A stretch of DNA of 5,038 nucleotides from an uncultured Traorella sp. (GTDB lineage Bacteria > Bacillota_I > Bacilli_A > Erysipelotrichales > Erysipelotrichaceae). The stretch is from contig CAMEUL010000114.1 in assembly GCA_945938205.1 (NCBI GenBank), positions 1-5,038 of the forward strand, in the 5' to 3' direction. How positions within the stretch are numbered: the first letter of the stretch is position 1; every line of letters starts with the position of its first letter. The notes beneath the pieces were generated by a model. That model worked only from the letters and a program-made list of their open reading frames with translations, did not search any database and had not been told where the DNA came from. The position numbers were made by a program, and so were the translations under genes. Positions 1 through 5,038 of the stretch are shown here, in pieces.

Positions 1-431
1 TTTTCATGATTGGCTTTTTTCATGGCTACAAAAACCGCAAATTCATAAACCCATGGCTGTTGGATAAAAGTTTTATATTCTTCATTTTCTTCAAAATGAG
101 AAAAAGCTTCGCGTAAATAGACTGCTTTAAACTGACGAACACCTTCATAATCAATCTTATCCGCTGACGCATGATAATTCTCTAAATGTTCTATCAGTCC
201 TTTTTCTTTTAAGAGTTCTAAACTGATATAAAGTTCATCCATGGCCTTTGAAGATAACGACTGATAAGGACTGTTTCCAAACCCTAATGGATTTAAAGGC
301 AGTATCTGCCACATCTTGCATCCACACTCTTGTAACATGTCTACAAATTCATAACTTGTCGGTCCAAAGTCTCCAATGCCAAAAGAAGAAGGCAAAGAGG
401 CAATGGGAATCAATAATCCTGCTTTTCTCAT
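1..431 (-). CDS. malQ: 4-alpha-glucanotransferase (amylomaltase, GH77), N-terminal part
   Basis: Cytoplasmic disproportionating enzyme that moves alpha-1,4-glucan segments between maltodextrins, making longer chains for phosphorylase and releasing glucose. Only the first 143 codons are visible; the rest lies beyond the left edge. Reading from the ATG at 431, the GH77 N-terminal signature is clear: residues 5-31 carry GLLIPIASLPSSFGIGDFG followed by YEFVD, and residues 41-58 carry WQILPLNPLGFGNSPYQS. These match the family pattern (SLPs-yGiGdlG, WQiLPLgP, gNSPYQs). The usual AGNPLLI segment is replaced by a KAMDELYI variant at 62-69, which I believe occurs in related Firmicutes enzymes. There is no signal peptide, as expected. 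The catalytic residues would lie further downstream and cannot be checked. The gene starts 6 bases after the amylase stop codon, so it is the fifth gene of the operon. The family call is secure; the exact start is supported by the conserved N-terminus beginning at residue 2-5. Confidence 0.93.
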   Translation of the reverse strand, partial: MRKAGLLIPIASLPSSFGIGDFGPTSYEFVDMLQECGCKMWQILPLNPLGFGNSPYQSLSSKAMDELYISLELLKEKGLIEHLENYHASADKIDYEGVRQFKAVYLREAFSHFEENEEYKTFIQQPWVYEFAVFVAMKKANHE

Positions 432-436
432 AAATA

Positions 437-443
437 CCTACTC
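437..443 (-). promoter_or_regulatory. weak ribosome binding site of malQ, overlapping the amylase stop codon
   Basis: The minus strand reads GAGTAGGTATTTATG here. The only purine-rich match to the 16S tail is the short GAGTAGG that contains the amylase TAG stop, 5 bases before the malQ ATG. It is much poorer than the malF and malG sites. Translation of malQ therefore probably depends on ribosomes finishing the amylase. That is inference from spacing and site strength. Confidence 0.5.
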
Positions 444-1934
444 ATAAAGAACAACGGAAGAATAACCAGCGAGTGTGATCTGTTCATCCTTCACATGGTT
501 TTGACTGTTTGTCGTATCATAGGAAGCATATTGTTGATTCCATGAAATAGTTTGTGTTTCACCACTGAAATTATGAATCACATATAATGCCTGATCATTT
601 TCATAGATCTTCATGGCATAAATTGTTTCATTGTTTACGCTGATGGCTTCTATCTTACCGGTTTCATATAAAGTAGACTTATTTCGAATGCTGGCTATCT
701 TCTTGTAATGATTTAATAAAGAATTACTGTCTTTTAACTGATCCTTTACTGAAGAGTCAATCTGGCTTGAATAATTGGCTCCCGGTGGATTGTAAGGAAT
801 ACCGGTTTTATCTTGTGTATCCCAAAGCATTGCAAGACGCTTGTTAGGATCATCTCCACTGCCCAGCATGCCGATTTCTTCTCCATAATACATGTATACT
901 CTTCCCGGTGAAAGCAAGAGCACACTGGCCATCAGTTTTGCTTTTTCTGGATTGTTCGCAAAGAAGGCACCGCTTCTTCCCTGATCATGGTTGCTTAAGA
1001 ATACTGAATCAATTGCTTCAGGATTCTTTTCTAAGATCGTGTTATGATAGCGAACCATCCAACTAGCCAGAGTTGCACCTTCTTCACCGCGAATGCTGCT
1101 GACAATGCTTCCCGTCGTACCACTTGCCGGAAAGTTGAAGAAGCTGTCAAATCCGCTTTCATAATGTGTCCTAATGGTAGAAGTATCGCTCCATACCTCA
1201 CTGACCAAAAATGAATCTTCATCATAAGAATGAATCATTTCTTCCAGCCATGTTAGAAATTCATTGTTTTTGGTAGCATTGCCACCATAGTAATGCAAAG
1301 AAGCATCCAGACGGAAACCCGCCACACCATGATCGATCCAAAATTTCACGATCTTTTCAATTTCCTGACGCACTTCTTCATTATCCAGATTCAGATCTGG
1401 CATCTCAGACCAGAACACCGATTCATAATACTGGTTCTTGCCCATAGAAGTATATCCGGTTTTCTTTTCACTTGAGAAATTGTACCAGTCACACATATTT
1501 CCTTCTTCCTCACAGCGGTTATTCTGAACATCTTCTTTGGCCTGAATAAACCAAGGGTGCTGAGAAGAAGTATGGTTAAGAACTAAATCAAATACAATTC
1601 CAATATTTCGTTTTTCTGCTTCACTGACAAGGGTATCAAAATCTTCCAGATTTCCAAACATAGGATCCACTTCCATGTAATTCACTACATCATACTTATG
1701 GTAAGTTGGACTCTTTGTAATGGGCGTTAACCATATATATCCAGCCCCTAAGGACTGGATATAGTCAAGTTTCTCAGTGATGCCTTTTAAATCACCTACT
1801 CCGTTTTCATCTGTATCGTAGAAAGAATACGGGAAGATTTCATAGACAATCGAACTGTTTTCATTTGATACCACTTCTTCTTTTTTCTGACATGCACATA
1901 ACAGCAAAGCCAAGCACAAAAGAAGTTTTTTCAT
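438..1934 (-). CDS. cell-surface lipoprotein alpha-amylase, GH13 subfamily 36 type
   Basis: Predicted extracellular alpha-1,4-glucan hydrolase (498 aa) tethered to the membrane. Residues 1-15 are a very short lipoprotein signal: MKK, a leucine-rich core and the lipobox LCAC, with Cys15 as the lipidated residue. The GH13 barrel spans about 28-415 with all conserved regions. A calcium-type loop lies at Asp40-Asp48 (DTDENGVGD). Region I is DLVLNH (Asp116, Asn120, His121). Region V is MPDLN at 178-182. Region II is GFRLDA with nucleophile Asp210. Region III is SEVW with acid/base Glu246. Region IV is SNHD with Asp317. A beta-rich domain C follows at about 425-498. MPDLN in region V is the mark of GH13_36, intermediate between oligo-1,6-glucosidases and neopullulanases. 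The Lys often found three residues after the nucleophile is Leu213. Cys141 and Cys148 are the only other cysteines of the mature chain. The ATG shares its A with the malG TAA. Amylase is the best call; cyclomaltodextrinase or pullulan-cleaving side activity cannot be excluded. Confidence 0.93.
   Translation of the reverse strand: MKKLLLCLALLLCACQKKEEVVSNENSSIVYEIFPYSFYDTDENGVGDLKGITEKLDYIQSLGAGYIWLTPITKSPTYHKYDVVNYMEVDPMFGNLEDFDTLVSEAEKRNIGIVFDLVLNHTSSQHPWFIQAKEDVQNNRCEEEGNMCDWYNFSSEKKTGYTSMGKNQYYESVFWSEMPDLNLDNEEVRQEIEKIVKFWIDHGVAGFRLDASLHYYGGNATKNNEFLTWLEEMIHSYDEDSFLVSEVWSDTSTIRTHYESGFDSFFNFPASGTTGSIVSSIRGEEGATLASWMVRYHNTILEKNPEAIDSVFLSNHDQGRSGAFFANNPEKAKLMASVLLLSPGRVYMYYGEEIGMLGSGDDPNKRLAMLWDTQDKTGIPYNPPGANYSSQIDSSVKDQLKDSNSLLNHYKKIASIRNKSTLYETGKIEAISVNNETIYAMKIYENDQALYVIHNFSGETQTISWNQQYASYDTTNSQNHVKDEQITLAGYSSVVLYE
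1736..1763 (-). other. 12-bp hairpin within the amylase coding sequence
   Basis: On the transcribed strand TATATCCAGTCC (1763-1752) pairs with GGGCTGGATATA (1747-1736) around the loop TTAG. There are eleven Watson-Crick pairs and one G-U pair. It covers codons Tyr58 to Ile67 of the amylase, between the calcium-type loop and region I. No U-run follows, so it is not an intrinsic terminator. It may be a chance product of the conserved protein segment; function is unknown. Confidence 0.4.
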
Positions 1935-2788
1935 TATCCTTTAGCGCCTCCTGCAGTAATTCCGCTGACATAATACTTCTGCATGATAATAAACAGAATT
2001 GTAATTGGAATAGCAACAATGACCGCACCTGCACAGAATTGTGTAAAGTACTGCTGGATATTTTCACGAGTGATCATCTGATAGAGACCTAAAGCAATCG
2101 TGTATTTCTGATAATTATCTTTCATGATAACACTGACAAAGATAAAGTCTACCCATGGTGAAATAAATGCCTGCATGATCGTATAAATAACAATTGGCTT
2201 AGACATTGGAAGGGTGATCTTCCAGAACACCTGATTCTTGGTAGCTCCATCGAGCATCGCTGCTTCATCGATAGATCGAGGAATTGTATCAAAGAATCCC
2301 TTCGCAATATAATAATTCATCGCAGCCCCACCACTGTAAACTAATACCAGTGAGAATAAACTTTGGGAAAGCCCAATCGCTTTCAATAAATGATAGATAG
2401 CTACCATGGACATGAAAGCAGGGAACATCCCTAAGATCAAAATTACATTCATTAATGGCTTACGTGCCTTAAATCTCAAGCGAGAGAAAGCATAAGCTGT
2501 CAAAAGCACCAAAATTGTTGTGACAATACAGCTGGCGATAGCCACCACAAGAGTATTCATAAACCATCGAGGATAGTTAAACAACTGAGTATCTGTAAAT
2601 AACTTGATATAATTGTCAAAAGTCCAAGTTTCAGGAATCAAAGCACTAGGAAAAGCTCCAGTAGGAGTTTCTCTAAAACTGTGCATCAACAGCCATGCAA
2701 TAGGAATCAGCCAGATCACTGCAAGAATGGTCAATCCAACATGACAGATCGTATTGACAATTGCATTTTTTGTTTTCATGTTTGTCAT
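1934..2788 (-). CDS. malG: maltodextrin ABC transporter permease MalG
   Basis: Second membrane-spanning subunit (284 aa) of a carbohydrate-uptake (CUT1) ABC importer, pairing with MalF to form the translocation path. About six membrane segments are visible: roughly 17-36, 77-103, 112-132, 141-163, 200-222 and 252-271. The coupling-loop (EAA) motif that docks on the ATPase is at 173-182 (IDEAAMLDGA), followed by the typical FWKITLP at 188-194. The C-terminus GITAGGAKG resembles the GLTAGAVKG ending of MalG proteins. Length is normal for the family. The ATG at 2788 overlaps the malF TGA (ATGA) and has a good AGGAGG 10 bases upstream. The next Met, residue 4, would be 19 bases away, so residue 1 is preferred. 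The stop TAA overlaps the amylase start by one base. Maltose and maltodextrin specificity is inferred from the amylase and malQ neighbours; the permease alone would only indicate an oligosaccharide importer. Confidence 0.95.
   Translation of the reverse strand: MTNMKTKNAIVNTICHVGLTILAVIWLIPIAWLLMHSFRETPTGAFPSALIPETWTFDNYIKLFTDTQLFNYPRWFMNTLVVAIASCIVTTILVLLTAYAFSRLRFKARKPLMNVILILGMFPAFMSMVAIYHLLKAIGLSQSLFSLVLVYSGGAAMNYYIAKGFFDTIPRSIDEAAMLDGATKNQVFWKITLPMSKPIVIYTIMQAFISPWVDFIFVSVIMKDNYQKYTIALGLYQMITRENIQQYFTQFCAGAVIVAIPITILFIIMQKYYVSGITAGGAKG
1947..1951 (-). promoter_or_regulatory. ribosome binding site of the amylase, embedded in the malG 3' end
   Basis: GGAGG on the minus strand lies 12 bases before the amylase ATG and is made by the codons for Gly280-Gly281 of MalG. 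A second AGGA at 1940-1937 is only two bases from the ATG, too close to serve well. The site supports the ATG at 1934 as the start, together with the lipoprotein signal that begins there. The arrangement implies coupling to malG translation. Confidence 0.65.
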
Positions 2789-4203
2789 GCGAATGTATCC
2801 TCCTCTTGTACAGCGTTCGACTTATTGTAAGTCAACAGCGAAATGGTTGCCAGCAGAACAAAGATAATAATACCGATCGTACTTGCTAAGGCATAGTTTT
2901 GTTCATTGACAGTCAGCTTATACAGCCAAGTCACCAGTAAATCCGTTTCACCTGCCTGGCACAGATTGAGTGATTTTGGATCTCCACCTGTCAAAAGATA
3001 AATGACGTTAAAGTTATTGATATTTCCGACAAATTGAGTAATCAGATAAGGAGTTGTAACATGCAGCATATAAGGAAGAGTAATATGCATGAACTGTTGT
3101 ATAGGACTTGCTCCATCCAATTTGCTTGCTTCATATAAGTCTTGTGGAATATTCATCAGAATACCACTGGTAATCAGCATGGTATATGGGATACCTACCC
3201 ATAAATTGACCACGATGACCACGATCTTCGCTATATTTCCATCCGTTAGGAATTTAATTCGTTCTCCATCAGTAATCCAGCCAAGAGTCACCATAAGATT
3301 ATTCAAGGCTCCCTGATCGGCCAAGATCTTACTCATCAGCATCAGGCTTACAAACTGCGGAATCGCAATTGTTATAATAAAGATCGTTCTCCACATTTTC
3401 TTGAAGTGTACACCTTTTTTGTTAATGATGATCGCTAAGATCATTCCAAGTACATAGTTCAAGAAAGTTGCAAAGAAAGCCCACACCAAGGTCCAGATCA
3501 ACAACTGAATAAAGGTTTGCTGCCACATTGGATTCGAAATAAGAACTTCTGAGAAGTTTCTAAATCCTACCCAAGTAAACAGATTTCCCGGAGGCTGATG
3601 ATTCTTATCAAAATTTGTGAATGCCATCAAAATCATGAAAATCAATGGCAAAATTGTAAAGGCAAATGTTAATGCAATTGGCAATGATAATACGGTAATA
3701 TGGAAATTCTTATTGCCCAGGTCTTTGATGTCCTGTTTGAATGTTGGCAATGGTTTCCCTTTTTCTTCAAGCAGTTGCATTTCATATGCCATTTTGGTAT
3801 TCCAAATATATAGGATAAAAAATCCTATGATGATGCAAATGGTAGCAACACCAAACAGCAGCAACAACATTGAGTTATCCCCTTGAGTAATCTCATAAAT
3901 CTGCAATTCAGGATTCCACACTTCTCCCTGTGTTGTTGTTCCTAGCGTTGGAAGTTTGCTCAGATAGAAAACCCCATTTGTGATCATATATAATATGAAT
4001 ATAACTTCGCTTCCTAAAAACAAAAGTCCTCGGCCTATCTGTTTTCTTGCAAGGCAGCCAAATCCCATGATGACATAAGACAGTTTGGTCTTGATATCTC
4101 CAAGGACAAAGCGATTTACAAATCCAGTAAAGCCATTTCTAATGGAACGGAAAAAAGAACTGAAAGATGAAGAAATTCTCTGAAATAGGTTCTTTTTTTT
4201 CAT
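2785..4203 (-). CDS. malF: maltodextrin ABC transporter permease MalF
   Basis: First membrane-spanning subunit (472 aa) of the CUT1 importer. It has about eight membrane segments: roughly 57-80, 112-134, 169-197, 230-260, 270-292, 323-345, 375-400 and 438-459. The EAA coupling motif is at 357-365 (YEASKLDGA), followed by HITLP at 373-377. The segment GETDLLVTWLYKLT at 418-431 is also typical of MalF. The outside loop between the third and fourth segments is only about 32 residues, so the large P2 domain of the E. coli protein (514 aa) is absent, as usual in Gram-positive MalF. The N-terminal ~55 residues are basic and rich in Phe and Ser, probably a cytoplasmic or interfacial extension. The start at 4203 has a near-perfect AAAGGAGG 7 bases upstream, and codons 2-4 contain a run of eight A. 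malF follows malE after 71 bases and overlaps malG by four. Confidence 0.95.
   Translation of the reverse strand: MKKKNLFQRISSSFSSFFRSIRNGFTGFVNRFVLGDIKTKLSYVIMGFGCLARKQIGRGLLFLGSEVIFILYMITNGVFYLSKLPTLGTTTQGEVWNPELQIYEITQGDNSMLLLLFGVATICIIIGFFILYIWNTKMAYEMQLLEEKGKPLPTFKQDIKDLGNKNFHITVLSLPIALTFAFTILPLIFMILMAFTNFDKNHQPPGNLFTWVGFRNFSEVLISNPMWQQTFIQLLIWTLVWAFFATFLNYVLGMILAIIINKKGVHFKKMWRTIFIITIAIPQFVSLMLMSKILADQGALNNLMVTLGWITDGERIKFLTDGNIAKIVVIVVNLWVGIPYTMLITSGILMNIPQDLYEASKLDGASPIQQFMHITLPYMLHVTTPYLITQFVGNINNFNVIYLLTGGDPKSLNLCQAGETDLLVTWLYKLTVNEQNYALASTIGIIIFVLLATISLLTYNKSNAVQEEDTFA
2799..2806 (-). promoter_or_regulatory. ribosome binding site of malG
   Basis: AGAGGAGG on the minus strand, 10 bases before the malG ATG and inside the last codons of malF. 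It fixes the malG start at 2788 and combines strong initiation with the 4-base stop/start overlap. Confidence 0.8.
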
Positions 4204-4210
4204 AAACGAT

Positions 4211-4218
4211 CCTCCTTT
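4211..4218 (-). promoter_or_regulatory. strong ribosome binding site of malF
   Basis: AAAGGAGG on the minus strand, 7 bases before the ATG at 4203. It is the strongest initiation signal in the window, fitting independent initiation on malF after the intercistronic hairpin. Confidence 0.88.
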
Positions 4219-4226
4219 TTAAAATG

Positions 4227-4253
4227 AAGGGCAAAACCAATGGTTTTGCCCTT
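4227..4253 (-). terminator. malE-malF intercistronic hairpin, possible partial terminator or mRNA stabiliser
   Basis: AAGGGCAAAACC and GGTTTTGCCCTT form a perfect 12-bp stem with a 3-base loop, 21 bases after the malE stop and 8 bases before the malF ribosome site. In the transcribed direction the stem is followed by CATTTT, an interrupted, short U-run. The stem is strong but the U-tract is weak, so I read it as a leaky terminator and/or a block to 3' exonucleases. Either would leave more malE than malF message, which is a known need in binding-protein transporters. The structure is seen; the role is inferred. In the plus direction no U-run follows, so it is unlikely to terminate opposing transcription. 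Confidence 0.7.
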
Positions 4254-4274
4254 AAGTTTCACACTTATCTCAAA

Positions 4275-5038
4275 TTAGTTCTGAGTAGCAGGAGTCTGGA
4301 TCTGTTCTACCATTGTATCCAGCAGTTCCTGAAGTGGTTTACTGTAATCTTTGTTTTCCATTGTAGTTCCGAATGCTTCAGCTGGTGTCCAGTATGTTCC
4401 AAGAACATCTTTCTGAGAAGCTGAGAATTCAAACTGTTTGTTCAATGCAGACAATGCAACATTTTCTTTAACTGCATCAGAAGCAGCAGCATTGATGTTA
4501 GAAGGACCGTATCCACGAACTTCATAACGTTTTGCCTGGTTTGCTTCGTTTGTTAACCAGTCAGCTAAATCCATAGCCTGAGCAGCAAACTTAGACTGAG
4601 AGTTAACACCCATCAGTTTATATCCACCAAATGTATACATATGCGCTTCTTTGTCTCCAACCTTGAATGTAGGCAGCTTAGTAGCAGCATAGTTATCACC
4701 AAGGTTTGTCTTCATTGTTTCAGCATTCCAAGTTCCAGAAACACCAGCAATAATAGTTCCATCCTGGAATCCAGCATTTAATTCAGCGTCAGCACCAGTA
4801 ATGAAAGCAGGGTTTGCAGTAAATGCCTTGATAGCTTCTGCAGCAGCTAAACCATTAGCATTGTTGAAATCACAAGTCTGGTTTCCATTTTCATCGATTC
4901 CTAAATTTCCGCCAGCTCCAAGGAAGAAACTAGCAATGTACCATCCATTAGAAACATCCATGAATACTTTCTTTCCAGCAGCATTGGCAGCAGCCAATAA
5001 ACCATCTAATGAAGCAACATCTTCATCACTTAAAACAC
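4275..5038 (-). CDS. malE: maltodextrin-binding protein MalE, C-terminal part
   Basis: Extracellular solute-binding protein that delivers maltose or maltodextrins to MalF and MalG. The frame is open to the right edge, so 253 residues plus the stop are visible and the signal peptide and N-lobe start are missing. The TTG at 4997 is an internal leucine codon, not a start. By alignment from memory with E. coli MalE, visible Trp32 (SNGWYIASFF) falls near the PYFTWP segment, Trp103 (SGTWNAE) near NGPWAW, and Trp216 (LGTYWTP) near the FWYA segment that stacks on sugar. The LPTF at 121-124 matches the VLPTF before the hinge, and FAAQAMDLADWLTNEANQ matches the AKEFLENYLLTDEG helix. A Gly-rich, Ala-rich, few-codon composition fits high expression. 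It lies first of the visible genes, 71 bases before malF, as expected. Binding-protein identity is firm; the preferred sugar length is inferred from neighbours. Confidence 0.9.
   Translation of the reverse strand, partial: VLSDEDVASLDGLLAAANAAGKKVFMDVSNGWYIASFFLGAGGNLGIDENGNQTCDFNNANGLAAAEAIKAFTANPAFITGADAELNAGFQDGTIIAGVSGTWNAETMKTNLGDNYAATKLPTFKVGDKEAHMYTFGGYKLMGVNSQSKFAAQAMDLADWLTNEANQAKRYEVRGYGPSNINAAASDAVKENVALSALNKQFEFSASQKDVLGTYWTPAEAFGTTMENKDYSKPLQELLDTMVEQIQTPATQN

Noticed and set aside
62..74. Possible internal promoter boxes in AT-rich coding stretches.
   Set aside because: AT-rich coding DNA yields such matches often; none had a convincing -35/-10 pair with correct spacing in front of a gene start.
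248..433. Plus-strand open frame of 61 codons opposite malQ.
   Set aside because: It lies antisense to the conserved GH77 N-terminus, and its peptide resembles no family; it is a by-product of the opposite coding frame.
630..650. A catabolite-control (cre)-like stretch around TTTACGCTGATGG.
   Set aside because: It misses several conserved positions of the cre pattern on both strands and lies deep in the amylase coding sequence.
1861..2092. Open frames on both strands across the malG-amylase junction (about 68 and 75 codons).
   Set aside because: They overlap the well-supported malG 3' end and amylase signal peptide, have no recognisable domain, and the joined TAATG arrangement explains the region fully.
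3617..3886. Plus-strand open frame of 89 codons opposite malF, with some hydrophobic stretches.
   Set aside because: It is antisense to membrane segments of malF, which naturally give hydrophobic-looking antisense peptides; no ribosome site is evident.
4275..4997. A TTG at 4997 as a possible start of a 240-residue protein.
   Set aside because: The frame stays open to the window edge with sequence typical of a binding protein, so this codon is an internal leucine of a truncated malE.

Overview
The window is a single, tightly packed maltodextrin utilisation operon read entirely from the minus strand. Transcription runs from the right edge to the left. The low GC content (about 40% by eye), strong AGGAGG-type ribosome sites, a lipoprotein signal peptide and a maltose transporter without the large MalF periplasmic domain all suggest a Gram-positive, low-GC Firmicute. 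The style of the MalF and MalQ sequences reminds me of gut Erysipelotrichia-like bacteria, but that is from memory and is a weak placement.

Layout in transcription order: (1) the C-terminal ~60% of a MalE-type maltodextrin-binding protein (5038 down to 4275, 5' end outside the window); (2) a 71-base gap holding a perfect 12-bp hairpin; (3) malF (4203-2785); (4) malG (2788-1934), overlapping malF by 4 bases; (5) a cell-surface lipoprotein alpha-amylase of the GH13_36 type (1934-438), sharing one base with the malG stop codon; (6) after 6 bases, the start of malQ, a GH77 4-alpha-glucanotransferase (431 down to 1, 3' end outside). There is no gene-free stretch over 300 bases, no RNA gene, no mobile element and no CRISPR array.

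The genes form a complete logic: the anchored amylase cuts starch or maltodextrin outside the membrane, MalE captures the oligosaccharides, MalF and MalG form the channel, and MalQ reshuffles the imported glucans in the cytoplasm. The energising ATPase (MalK/MsmK type) is not in the visible part and is probably encoded elsewhere or upstream. The operon promoter and any regulator site lie beyond the right edge.

I found no undescribed system here. The points most worth a second look are regulatory: the malE-malF intercistronic hairpin, a 12-bp hairpin inside the amylase coding sequence, the A8 run at the malF start, and translational coupling between the last four genes.
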